NCBI GenBank assembly: GCA_963811775.1
Contig: CAWESO010000019.1
Coordinates: 124,001-188,000 of the forward strand
Reading direction: 5' to 3'
Source of the DNA: Chersky-840 sp963811775
Lineage (GTDB): Bacteria > Actinomycetota > Acidimicrobiia > Acidimicrobiales > UBA8190
Length of the DNA stretch: 64,000 nt
Part shown: piece by piece, positions 32,779 through 41,292 of the stretch
Layout: every line of letters begins with the position of its first letter
Numbering within the stretch: position 1 is the stretch's first letter
The notes under the pieces: model-generated
Told to the model about the DNA's origin: nothing
Seen by the model: the letters and a program-made list of their open reading frames with translations, nothing else
Databases searched by the model: none
Made by a program: the position numbers and the translations under genes

Positions 32779-35345
32779 ACGTCGGCCCACGTGACGGTTT
32801 CGAGGAGCGCCTCCGAGGCGCGCTGGCAAGGCGGGCGGCCGCGGTGTCGGCGCCGGCCGATGCAACCGCGCCGGGCGCCGTGGCGGCACGGGCCCGGTCC
32901 CGTCGCACCCGACGCCGATGGGAAGCCGCCACCCTGGCCCTCGTGGTGGTGATGGCAGCCGGCGTCGGCGTGGCGGTCACGACGACCGGCGGCTCCCCCC
33001 GCCAGACCGCCGCCGGCCCCCACCTCGCGCCGGGGCAGCGGCTCGACCGTCACGACGGAGTCCTCGTCCTGCCGTTGTCGGGCACGGTGACCGAGGCCGC
33101 GCGCCGTGACTCGCTGCGCGGTGGGCCCGGGGGCCGTTCGTTCAAGGCGGTGAACGGGGCTGCGCCCGGCGTTTCGGGCGACGCTGAGGCGCCGGGTGCC
33201 GTGGCGGCGACGGGCATTCCCAGCCCCGCCAGCACGGTCCCCTCCGCCACGACACCGCCGACGGTCGGACCGATCGACGTGGCGCCCTCCGCTTCGGCGT
33301 CGCTCCAACGCCTCTTCGCCCACACCTCACCCGACGGGGTGCAGGCCACCGCCTTCGATCAACCCGGTGGCAGTGGTGACAGTGGTGACAGTGGTGACGG
33401 CGACGGCGTCTCGACCGTACCCACCCCGCCACCCACCGTCGTGGGACCCGCCGAGACCGTCCCGGCTTCGGGGCCCGGCTCCCCGCCGGCCATCGTCTCC
33501 CCGCCGGCCATCGTCTCCCCGCCAGCCAACGTCGCCCCGACGGGTTCGGGCGCGGCGTCGGGTTCGGGCGGCGCGTCGGGTTTGGGCGCCTCGGGTTCGA
33601 GTGGCGCGTCGAGCTCGAGCGGGCCCGCCGTCCCGGTGACGCCCGTCGATCCCGTCAACCCGGGCTCACCGGGGTGTCTCACGACGACCCAGCTCACCGT
33701 GGAGATCTCCGACACGGCCGCGGTCGGCACGGTCACCGAGCCGCTGTTCAGCGGGGCCACGGGAGCGCTGGTGCAGGTGCAGGTGGGGGAGATCGGCAAC
33801 GCCGAGGGCGCCCCGGCCACATGGGTCATGGCCCAGGTCGGGACGGGCGCGGCCACAGTCGAGGTGCAGTTCGCGGACGGGACCATCGACCATGCCGCCG
33901 TGCCGGCCTCGGGTGTCGTGGTGCTCGGGCACAAGGGCGCCCCCGCCGACGCGCTCGGGAACGGGTCGGTGGCGGCCATCGACGTGCTCGACGCCAACAG
34001 CACGGTGCTGGCCGGCTACGGCCTCGGCACCACGACCTCGGCCCCGTCGGACGGGAGCGCTCCGAGCAACCTGCCGGCCCCGGGGTCGGTGCAGCCCGCC
34101 GACCCCGCCGCGGCCGCCGCCGCGGTCAGTCGCGCCGTGGAAACGGCGCTCGGATGCCGCGCCTCGCCCCTGCAGCGGTTGCAGGCCGTGGCCGGTGGCG
34201 ATCCCATCGAGGTCGTGCCGAGTTTCGGGGGCAGCGCGGTGGTCGACGTCGACAAGGTCGTGTTCACCTCGGCCACGACTGCGGTCGCGCAGTACCGCCT
34301 GGAGGCAGATGAGGGTCAGCAGAAGACCGGCCCCCAGTACGCGGCGGCTACGTTGCACGGCTCGACCTGGCAGCTGTCGCTCGCCTCGGTGGCCCCGGGG
34401 ATCCAGGTCACCCCGGCCAACCAGGTGGGCAACGTGACCGTCGCCCCCGGCGGCCCGTTGTTCGTGCACAGCTGGCCCGGCGGGACCGCGGTGGCGGTGT
34501 ACAAGGCGCTTCCCGGCTCGCAGTCGTCCCCGGGCTACGGCACCGGCGAGGCGGCGTGCACCCCCGCCGGGGGCATCGTGGAGGAGGTCACGACGCCCGA
34601 TGCGGTCGGCGTCCTGACCTCGGCGCTGTTCCCGACCTACAACACCCCGCTGATCTCCGCCGCGGTGTCGACGGTCGGTGGTGCCGAAGGGTCACCGGCC
34701 ACCGTCGTCGACGTGGAGGTCGGTCCCCAAGCGTCGTCGGTGTCGGTCACGAGATCGGGGGGCACGGTGGCCGAGACGCCTGTCGACGGGGAGGCCGTGA
34801 TCGTCCTCGCCGGCGCCCCGGCGGCAACGCTGGGCGGAGCGCAGTCTCAACTTCAGGTGAGCGACAGCACGGGCGCCGCCCTCGCCACCGTGTCGCTCCA
34901 GGTCGACGCGAACGCCCCGGCCGGCCCCGCGGCACTGCCGCCGTCGCTGCCCGCGGCGCCCCCGGCCCCGGGCCAGGCGCCCGCCGATCCCCAAGCGGCC
35001 ACCGCCGCGATCACGGCGGCCTTCTCGTCGGTGTTCGACTGCAGCACGCCGCCCATCGCGCGGGTCGAGCAGATCCAGGACGGCAGCTTGGTGGCCGGCG
35101 CCCTCGAACAGCTCGACACTGGCCCGTACGAAGCGCTGGCGTCGTCGACCTACATCGACGTCACCGGGATCGTGTTCGAGAGCCCCACGCTGGCCGATGT
35201 GTCGTACACATTGCTCTTCCACTCCGACGCTGGGCTCACGTTTCCGATGACCGGCCAGGCCATCGTGGTCGCCGGCAACTGGCGTGTGAGTTACGGCACC
35301 ATCTGCGCGGCGATCCAGCTGGGACTGGGCAACTGCCAGACCTAG
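32775..35345 (+). CDS. Large single-pass membrane protein coupled to the ECF sigma factor, with duplicated extracellular domains
   Basis: An 856-aa protein. About 47 cytoplasmic residues (Arg-rich at the end) precede one membrane helix (ATLALVVVMAAGVGVAV). A long Pro/Ser/Gly-rich spacer carries short repeats (SGDSGDSGD; PPAIVSPPAIVSPPA). The outer part has an A-B-A-B layout: A (~120 residues, from CLTTTQLTVEIS to LAGYGLG, again from CTPAGGIVEEVT to ATVSLQV) and B (~95 residues, from VSRAVETALGCRASPLQRL and from ITAAFSSVFDCSTPPIARV). Each A begins with Cys and contains NAEGAPAT / GAEGSPAT. The ATGA overlap suggests an anti-sigma role, but no zinc HxxxCxxC motif is seen. GGGAGG precedes ATG 32775. 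Confidence 0.75.
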   Translation: MNVGPRDGFEERLRGALARRAAAVSAPADATAPGAVAARARSRRTRRRWEAATLALVVVMAAGVGVAVTTTGGSPRQTAAGPHLAPGQRLDRHDGVLVLPLSGTVTEAARRDSLRGGPGGRSFKAVNGAAPGVSGDAEAPGAVAATGIPSPASTVPSATTPPTVGPIDVAPSASASLQRLFAHTSPDGVQATAFDQPGGSGDSGDSGDGDGVSTVPTPPPTVVGPAETVPASGPGSPPAIVSPPAIVSPPANVAPTGSGAASGSGGASGLGASGSSGASSSSGPAVPVTPVDPVNPGSPGCLTTTQLTVEISDTAAVGTVTEPLFSGATGALVQVQVGEIGNAEGAPATWVMAQVGTGAATVEVQFADGTIDHAAVPASGVVVLGHKGAPADALGNGSVAAIDVLDANSTVLAGYGLGTTTSAPSDGSAPSNLPAPGSVQPADPAAAAAAVSRAVETALGCRASPLQRLQAVAGGDPIEVVPSFGGSAVVDVDKVVFTSATTAVAQYRLEADEGQQKTGPQYAAATLHGSTWQLSLASVAPGIQVTPANQVGNVTVAPGGPLFVHSWPGGTAVAVYKALPGSQSSPGYGTGEAACTPAGGIVEEVTTPDAVGVLTSALFPTYNTPLISAAVSTVGGAEGSPATVVDVEVGPQASSVSVTRSGGTVAETPVDGEAVIVLAGAPAATLGGAQSQLQVSDSTGAALATVSLQVDANAPAGPAALPPSLPAAPPAPGQAPADPQAATAAITAAFSSVFDCSTPPIARVEQIQDGSLVAGALEQLDTGPYEALASSTYIDVTGIVFESPTLADVSYTLLFHSDAGLTFPMTGQAIVVAGNWRVSYGTICAAIQLGLGNCQT

Positions 35346-35429
35346 TGGTGTGTCGCGAATTGGTGATCCGATCGAGGGTGGCTTGTCCGCGGGCGACCTT
35401 GTCGAAGATCTCGGCGGTAGTCTCGCGAA

Positions 35430-35978
<549 letters not shown>

Positions 35979-36304
35979 CCATCGGGCTTGCTGGCCCGAG
36001 CTGACCGCATCATGGAGCCCAGGTTCGGGGCCCTTGCGCCCCCCGCCGCAGCGGTTCCCTCCGCGGCGGCCTACAACAACGCCTTGCCTGGCGCACCTCC
36101 CGAGCCGGCGCGGTGTGCGGACGAGCAGCCCGCTCCAGCTCAGCTCACTGTCCACCCGTCATGTCAATAGCACCAGCCGCAGCCACCACCCCAGCCCCAG
36201 CCACCACCCACCTGCGCTACGACAGACCACCGTTGAAGCGACACACCGCCAGGGATCGCCGAGGGCCTGGACTTGAGTCGGCCCGTGTCGTCGATGGTGC
36301 GGGC
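35979..36304. other. Gene-free stretch between convergent genes
   Basis: A 326-base region between the DHFR-like stop and the sulfotransferase stop. Open frames here have no recognisable content. A run of CCAGCC/CACCACC short repeats lies near 36178-36215. No hairpin stood out. Confidence 0.5.
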
Positions 36305-36973
36305 TCAGCTGCTCTGGTCGTTGTCGGCCTTGAACTGGTCCAGCGCCTCGGTCAGCGAGCTGTCCGCGTCCACGGTCGGGAAATCCTCCCTGGTGTTGAG
36401 GTGCGGGAAGGGCTCGTCGGGCACCGCCACCCCGAGGGCGTCGCACAGGGGCTTCCAGCCGTCACCGGCCTGCCAGTCGACGAGGTGCGACGCCGGCACC
36501 GAGGCCCGCACCTCGTCGTTGTGCCGCTCGTAGGCGGCCAGCGCCGAGTCCTTGTCCGTCCAGTCGGCGGTGAAGCGGGCCGAGGCCACGGCCCGCCACA
36601 TCTCGAACCAGTCGGCCATCTCGGGCGGGAGGTTCTCCCCGTCGATGGCGAAGATGGTCGAGCTGGCGCTCTCCCACCACGCCTCGCCGCTGCGCCGCGT
36701 CGACAGCACGACCACGGCGTCGGGGTTGGCCTCGCGCAGCTCGCGCCAGAACAGGCACGCCGGGAAGTCCGAGGTTGAGCCGTAGTCGCCGAGCACGACA
36801 TCCCAGTCGACCTGTCCGCCCTCGCCCCCCCGGCGCCACTGCGCGATGTGCTCGGGATGGGAGAGGGTCTCGAGCATGTGGTAGCAGGGCTGCCCGGTCA
36901 GCTGCTCCAGTGCGGTCTTCAGAGACAGCGTGCCCGTCCGGCCGACGCCCGCGCCGATGACTTTCAACTCCAT
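36305..36973 (-). CDS. Sulfotransferase family protein
   Basis: A 222-aa protein whose N terminus, KVIGAGVGRTGTLSLKTALEQL, is the PAPS 5'-phosphosulfate loop form found in the short bacterial sulfotransferase family. VVLSTRRSGEAWWESASSTI corresponds to the 3'-phosphate-binding strand with Arg and Ser. SHLVDWQAGDGWKPLCDALGV and PFPHLN close the fold. It would transfer sulfate, or bind a nucleotide; the acceptor is unknown. ATG 36973 with GGGAAACC upstream. A single-gene unit. Confidence 0.85.
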   Translation of the reverse strand: MELKVIGAGVGRTGTLSLKTALEQLTGQPCYHMLETLSHPEHIAQWRRGGEGGQVDWDVVLGDYGSTSDFPACLFWRELREANPDAVVVLSTRRSGEAWWESASSTIFAIDGENLPPEMADWFEMWRAVASARFTADWTDKDSALAAYERHNDEVRASVPASHLVDWQAGDGWKPLCDALGVAVPDEPFPHLNTREDFPTVDADSSLTEALDQFKADNDQSS

Positions 36974-37126
36974 GGTTTCCCGCCCCCAGTCACGGTCGGT
37001 CCCCCGACCGACGTGCGGGACAGGCTAACTGTCGTCGCTCGCTCCCGCGTGGGTGCCGCGTCATGGCTGGATCGCTCTGAACCGCTCCGTTGTGCGGGCC
37101 CAGTCCGCCTCGGCCCCGCGCCGGAT

Positions 37127-37462
37127 TCAGGTGTCGCCGAGGTCCTTGAGCAGCTTCTTGGGCGCCTTCAGGGCCCATGCGTCGGTGAGCAGCTCCTGCA
37201 CCAGCACCTCTGTGGCCCGGTCCAGATCGACCACCACGCAGGCCAGCCGCCTTCCCCAGTAGTACTCGGCGCACGACTCGGGATTGGCGGCGACGGCGGC
37301 CCGGATCTCGACTTCGTCGACCATCACGCGCAGATGGGTGTCGTCGGGAACGGTGGCGAAGATCTTGCCGCGCACCCGAAACGAGCCCAGGTCATGGTGG
37401 TCCTGCTCGGTCGCCTCGGGAAGCGCCAGGGCGAGGTCGCGGGCCCGACCGAGCGAGATCAC
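37127..37462 (-). CDS. MmcQ/YjbR family protein
   Basis: A 111-aa protein of the YjbR fold: LALALPEATEQDHHDLGSFRVRGKIFATV, VMVDEVEIRAAVAANPES, and YYWGRRLACVVVDLDRA. The family is widespread, DNA-binding-protein-like in structure, and of unknown function. GTG start at 37462, only six bases after the SRAP stop, suggesting cotranscription with it. Confidence 0.85.
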   Translation of the reverse strand: MISLGRARDLALALPEATEQDHHDLGSFRVRGKIFATVPDDTHLRVMVDEVEIRAAVAANPESCAEYYWGRRLACVVVDLDRATEVLVQELLTDAWALKAPKKLLKDLGDT

Positions 37463-37468
37463 CGTCGG

Positions 37469-38233
37469 CTACTCGCCGTCTTCGTCGTCGGGAGGTGCGT
37501 TCTGGATGATCATGGGCCCGTCGTTGCGCGGGCTGTTCACGGCCTTGTCGACGGGATGCCGGACGAGCGTGCCCTTGGGCGCGGGGAGCAGCAGCTTGGC
37601 GAGCGCCTCGGTGTCGTGCTGGTCGGGGTCGAGCCACCGGTCGAAGTCGGGACGCTCGATGATCACGGGCATCCGGTCGTGGACGTCGACCATGTCGGCG
37701 CCGGCATTGGTGGTGATGATGGTGCAGGTGCGGAGCATCGTCTCGGGGTCCGGCTCCGCCGAGCGCGTCTTGTCCCACCACGTCTCGTATAAACCGGCGA
37801 AGGTAAGAGGCTGGCCGTCGGCCCGGCGGAAATAGAAGGGGACCTTGCGCTTGGGGCTGTCGGGATCAGGGACCTGCCACTCGAAGAACCCGTCCACCAC
37901 GACCAGGCAACGGTGGTTGGCGAAGGCCGAGCGGTAGGCGGGCTTCGTGGTCACGGTCTCGGCCCGGGCGTTGATCATCTTGTAGCCCGTCCGGGGGTCC
38001 TTGGCCCAATGGGGGACGAGGCCCCACCGCAGGACGTCCAAAACCCTTTCGTGGACTTCGGTTCTCTCCCCCGACTCAGTGCGCTGATGGTGCTCGGTGA
38101 TTGCGGGAACCCCCCGCGCCGGCGGCACGTTCCAGCTCGGCCTGCCGTCGGGGTTAACTCCAGCCGCGAGTTGGACCTCGAGCATCCGCGCCAACTGCGA
38201 CGGGGGAGTGTGAATGTCGACGCGCCCGCACAC
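37469..38233 (-). CDS. SOS response-associated peptidase / abasic-site shield (SRAP, YedK-like)
   Basis: A 254-aa SRAP protein that should crosslink to abasic sites in single-stranded DNA through its N-terminal cysteine. The start must be GTG 38233, because the next codon is the catalytic Cys2 (MCGRVDIHTP) exposed after Met removal; longer in-frame starts would bury it. NVPPARGVPAI, INARAETVTTKPAYRSAF, RCLVVVDGFFEW, and VHDRMPVII with the family His are all present. It is followed closely by the YjbR gene. Confidence 0.9.
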   Translation of the reverse strand: MCGRVDIHTPPSQLARMLEVQLAAGVNPDGRPSWNVPPARGVPAITEHHQRTESGERTEVHERVLDVLRWGLVPHWAKDPRTGYKMINARAETVTTKPAYRSAFANHRCLVVVDGFFEWQVPDPDSPKRKVPFYFRRADGQPLTFAGLYETWWDKTRSAEPDPETMLRTCTIITTNAGADMVDVHDRMPVIIERPDFDRWLDPDQHDTEALAKLLLPAPKGTLVRHPVDKAVNSPRNDGPMIIQNAPPDDEDGE

Positions 38234-38315
38234 GCCTCGAGCATATGGTTTGTCCGCTGGGCCGCGGATCGGGGGTAGTGGGGCCAGTTTGAGGGTTCCT
38301 TGAGCTAGGTGAAGC

Positions 38316-39260
38316 TCACCAGACACGCAGGCTGCCCTCCGGGCTCCAACCTTCGAGAATCTCGCGGCCTCGGGCCTTGTCCAGGGCCAGGTCGAACGCC
38401 ACCACGACTGCGGTAGCGACGGGGAAACCGCCACGAGAAGCGGCCGGCGCCAGGGACAGGGCGTAGCGGGACGGGCAGACGGCGATCTCTGCCGCCGTCC
38501 AACCACCCGACGCTCCGTAGGCAGATGCGATGGCTGCGACGTCGGCGTCGTCGGCGACATAGAGCTGCGGCCAGTTCGTGCCCGCTGCAATCGGAGCCCC
38601 GAGTGCCAGCGTCCCCGCCGTTCCCGACAGTCGGTAGCGGTCGCCTGGTTCGGGCATCGGCTCAGTAGAGAGCGGTATCCAACGCGGCCTCCATCTGTCG
38701 GCGGCGTCCCAGAACAGCTCGGGCACGACTGGGCGGTTCCCGCGCTCCACCAGACCTTCACGACGAAGGGCGGTGAGAATCTCCGACACCCTGCCCGGTG
38801 ATCGACCGATCTTCCGAGCCAGTTCGTTGACCCCGATGGATGTATCCGGAGACGTGAGGAGCGCGACGCAGACGTCGAAGCCCGTGCCACTCAAGATGTC
38901 AGCAACTCGAGGTGGAGGGGGTGCCGCGGTCCTCGGTCCGTCGGCGTTCACATACAGGCCAGGCGCCCTGATCCATAAGTGGCCTCGCCGGTCCAGCCAG
39001 GCGACGTCAGCGTCACTCAGACGTTGCCTTGCGACCGCCGAGATTCGATCGGCGACAACCAGCATCGGCGCCACGCCGGATCGCTGCTGGCCCTCGGCGA
39101 TGAGGGCCGCATCGCCCTCGCGGACAACGCTCGTCTCCTTCACGACCAGGTCCGCACCACCGACACGAACCCCACCGACTCGTGATCGCTCGAAGTCGAC
39201 GCCGGCCGCGACCAAGGCCCGCTCCAGATCATCATTCTCTACTCGTGGATCCACGGACAT
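38316..39260 (-). CDS. Winged-helix regulator resembling AbiEi-type antitoxins
   Basis: A 314-aa protein. ADRISAVARQRLSDADVAWLDRRGHLWI resembles the core of AbiEi-like type IV antitoxins, and SIGVNELARKIGRSPGRVSEILTALRREGLVE is a clear winged helix-turn-helix. The C-terminal half is unassigned. It is divergent from a Fic gene, with starts 49 bp apart and a small palindrome in the shared promoter, so autoregulation of both genes is likely. ATG 39260 has no Shine-Dalgarno sequence. A general HTH repressor is an alternative reading. Confidence 0.65.
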   Translation of the reverse strand: MSVDPRVENDDLERALVAAGVDFERSRVGGVRVGGADLVVKETSVVREGDAALIAEGQQRSGVAPMLVVADRISAVARQRLSDADVAWLDRRGHLWIRAPGLYVNADGPRTAAPPPPRVADILSGTGFDVCVALLTSPDTSIGVNELARKIGRSPGRVSEILTALRREGLVERGNRPVVPELFWDAADRWRPRWIPLSTEPMPEPGDRYRLSGTAGTLALGAPIAAGTNWPQLYVADDADVAAIASAYGASGGWTAAEIAVCPSRYALSLAPAASRGGFPVATAVVVAFDLALDKARGREILEGWSPEGSLRVW

Positions 39261-39272
39261 AGGGTTAGGCAG

Positions 39273-39301
39273 TTATCAACCAACTTGGTATTTGTTATTA
39301 T
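39273..39301 (+). promoter_or_regulatory. Fic promoter with operator-like palindrome in the -35/-10 spacer
   Basis: TTATCA (39273-39278) and TATTAT (39296-39301) are separated by 17 bp. The TATTAT ends eight bases before ATG 39310, so transcription would begin at or near the start codon (leaderless). The perfect palindrome ACCAA-C-TTGGT (39279-39289) fills the spacer, a classic repressor position. Confidence 0.5.
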
Positions 39302-39309
39302 ACGACTCA

Positions 39310-40503
39310 ATGATGGAAACAAACCGAAAATCAACCGTGTTGTTTCAAACCCCGGAGGCCGACGAAATCGAGCTTCAGGTCCTAACCCAGATCGAGGATC
39401 TGAAGAAGAAGCTCCGCTGGCAGCTCAGCGAGCCGCGCCGCTGGTTCGGCTCATTGCGGCGTATGCAGTTCGCCAAAGCGGTTCAGGGCTCGAACAGCAT
39501 CGAGGGGTTTGACGCCACCCTCGATGATGCTGCCGCCATCGATCTCGGCGAGGAGCCCCTTGATGCCGATGAAGAGACTCACCTTGCCGTGAAGGGGTAT
39601 CGGGACGCAATGACCTACGTCGTTCAGTTGGCTGGTGAGCCCGACTTCACATACTCAGAGCAGCTTCTGAAGAGTTTGCATTTCATGATGACCAGCTATG
39701 ACCTGAAGCTGCGCCCCGGGCTTTGGCGAGCCGGGTCCATCTACGTCCGAAGAGACGAATCAGAAGAGATCGTCTACGAAGGTCCGGACGTTGACCTAGT
39801 GCCCGACCTCATGAGTAAGCTCGTTGATAGTCTCAACGTGTCCGACGAGGCTCCCCCGATGGTGCGTGCCGCTATGGCCCACCTCGATCTGGTCATGGTG
39901 CATCCATTCAGGGATGGCAACGGACGAATGGGTCGGGCTTTGCAGACCCTCGTGCTGGCCCGAGAAGGGATTCTCTCCCCTGTCTTTTGCAGTATTGAGG
40001 AGTATTTGGGACGCAACACCGAGGAGTACTACGAGGTTTTGGGCAGAGTAGGAGCGGGGTCATGGCATCCCAGCCGAGATGCCCGGCCGTGGGTGCGATT
40101 CAATTTCTCAGCTCATCTCCGCCAAGCCAAGACCCTCCTGCGGCGTGTCAAAGAGAGCGAACAGCTCTGGGACAGATTGGAAAGGGCGATCACACCCTCC
40201 TCTGTGCCTGATCGAACGATCCCTGTCCTATGGGACGCAGCCATGGGATATCGAGTTCGGAACGCGACGTACAGAGCGATCTTTGAGGAGATCGGGGAGC
40301 CCATTAGTGAGGCAGTCGCTGGCAGGGATTTGCGCCAGCTCGTGGAGGCCGGACTTCTCATTCCGAAGGGCGAGCGCCGCGGTCGGCATTACCTCCGTAG
40401 TCCCGAGTTGCGGAGCTATCGCGAGGCCATCGTTCAGGCGCGAGATCCCCGGGATGATTCCGACCCCTTTGCTGCGCGGTCTGACCGCCGCGCTTCCACC
40501 TAA
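39310..40503 (+). CDS. fic: Fic/DOC family protein (class II, self-inhibited)
   Basis: A 397-aa Fic protein that likely transfers AMP from ATP to a protein hydroxyl. The active site HPFRDGNGRMGRAL is intact (His, Asn, Arg). The inhibitory helix motif S-x-x-x-E-G is present N-terminally as GSNSIEGF, which marks class II. A C-terminal winged helix (TYRAIFEEIGEPISEAVAGRDLRQL-GLLIPKGERRGRHYL) follows, common in Fic proteins of this size. Two Met codons start the protein and there is no ribosome site. DNA is visibly richer in A/T than neighbours. Divergent from an AbiEi-like regulator. Confidence 0.88.
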   Translation: MMETNRKSTVLFQTPEADEIELQVLTQIEDLKKKLRWQLSEPRRWFGSLRRMQFAKAVQGSNSIEGFDATLDDAAAIDLGEEPLDADEETHLAVKGYRDAMTYVVQLAGEPDFTYSEQLLKSLHFMMTSYDLKLRPGLWRAGSIYVRRDESEEIVYEGPDVDLVPDLMSKLVDSLNVSDEAPPMVRAAMAHLDLVMVHPFRDGNGRMGRALQTLVLAREGILSPVFCSIEEYLGRNTEEYYEVLGRVGAGSWHPSRDARPWVRFNFSAHLRQAKTLLRRVKESEQLWDRLERAITPSSVPDRTIPVLWDAAMGYRVRNATYRAIFEEIGEPISEAVAGRDLRQLVEAGLLIPKGERRGRHYLRSPELRSYREAIVQARDPRDDSDPFAARSDRRAST

Positions 40504-40722
40504 CCTCCGCGGCCTTCCGGGCAGAATCGGACCGCTCTTCGGTTGTCATGCCTGCGGTTCTCGCCTTGCCACCCTTCTGGCCTCCCTTGCGCCCCAATTC
40601 CCTCCCTTGCGGTCCAATTCGACCGCGACCGGGTCCTTCGCTTCATAGGGATGGGCTTCAGGCTCATGGGTCGTGGTCTGCACGACAACGGCCGCGGCCA
40701 TCGAGTTCAGATCGCGGGGCAT
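40358..40722 (-). pseudogene. Broken gene for a small basic GRKGG...ARKAA-RW protein
   Basis: From ATG 40722 the frame reads MPRDLNSMAAAVVVQ...KDPVAVELDRKGG, the start of a widespread small basic protein family. It then goes out of frame and stops near 40546. The second half, GRKGGQKGGKARTAGMTTEERS-SARKAAEVRWKR, is intact in the next frame. The break is a 20-bp tandem duplication (40581-40620); removing one copy restores VAVELGRKGGQKGGKAR. The restored frame runs on, antisense to the fic 3' end, to 40358, but relatives usually end soon after RW. Function of the family is unknown. It converges on fic. Confidence 0.65.
40581..40620. repeat. 20-bp tandem duplication breaking the small basic-protein gene
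   Basis: CCTCCCTTGCGCCCCAATTC (40581-40600) is followed directly by CCTCCCTTGCGGTCCAATTC (40601-40620), differing at two bases. Because 20 is not a multiple of three, the duplication shifts the frame of the overlapping gene. Confidence 0.88.
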
Positions 40723-41089
40723 GCTTGCCCGCTTGATCATTCGACCGGCCTACGTTTCAGGCCCCCGGCGTCAACGCCTCGGCCGATTCAAACTTACCCA
40801 CTACCGGTCGGGTTAACGACAGTGTTCGGTTCCGATCGTGTGCTGTCCGTTTATTACGCAGAAAACGGATTTGGCCGGTCGATCGGCGTCAGCAAGGTCG
40901 TCGGCGAGGTTCTCAGCAAACTCTGCGCGACACAATTTTCGAGTGTTCATTGCTACGAGTCCTCCGCTCCATGTCCGCACTTCGCTCGCTGCCGTGATGC
41001 CGGCGCCAGGCCTGAACGAAGGAGCGGCGGTGGCGGTGCGCTCTGGTTCAGTGAGAAACCCGAGTTGCCACATGACGTCACTCCTCGTA

Positions 41090-41114
41090 GTCTCCCCACG
41101 TTAAGTGGGGAGAC
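41090..41114. terminator. Perfect 10-bp stem, 5-nt loop hairpin
   Basis: GTCTCCCCAC-GTTAA-GTGGGGAGAC is a flawless inverted repeat in a gene-free region about 180 bp before the Tad locus. No U-tract follows directly. It may be a terminator remnant, an RNA structure or a protein-binding site. Confidence 0.45.
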
Positions 41115-41172
41115 CATCTCCAAGAGAAGACTGATCCGGGGGGGGTTTTGATGGTCTCAAGCCGAGCGAGTA

Positions 41173-41198
41173 CGTTACGTGGTCACAGAACCGTAACG
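41173..41198. promoter_or_regulatory. Inverted repeat CGTTACG-N12-CGTAACG upstream of the Tad locus
   Basis: Two perfect 7-bp arms are separated by 12 bases, centred about 107 bp before the first Tad-locus ATG. The spacing (arm centres 19 bp apart, near two helical turns) suits a dimeric regulator. Confidence 0.35.
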
Positions 41199-41292
41199 CG
41201 CGCGCAAACAAACAGTCGTATCGGAGTCGACCCCCACGGCGTGGTCTCCAAATGGATCGGCATTCCGTTCATTCGGACGAACGGGACGTCCG

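Larger units (their letters stand above)
40723..41292. other. 570-bp gene-free region upstream of the Tad pilus locus
   Basis: No open frame here has recognisable content on either strand. A 45-codon tail of a minus-strand frame (40813-40947) looks mildly protein-like but lacks support. The region has more A/T than its surroundings, one strong hairpin (41090-41114), a G8-T4 run (41138-41149) and an inverted repeat (41173-41198). It probably holds the Tad operon promoter and remnants of lost genes. Confidence 0.5.

Noticed and set aside
35979..36304. Possible small genes between the DHFR-like and sulfotransferase genes
   Set aside because: All open frames are short, Pro/Arg-rich and without start signals.
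40813..41073. 86-codon minus-strand open frame with a mildly protein-like stretch (LADDLADADRPAKS)
   Set aside because: No ribosome site, no family recognised, and the first half looks random. Possible gene remnant but not supportable.
41138..41149. G8T4 run as a phase-variable tract
   Set aside because: It lies in a gene-free region too far from the Tad promoter to affect a reading frame; no open frame depends on it.
40543..41151. 202-codon plus-strand open frame between fic and the Tad locus
   Set aside because: It overlaps the broken minus-strand gene, has no ribosome site and no recognisable content.
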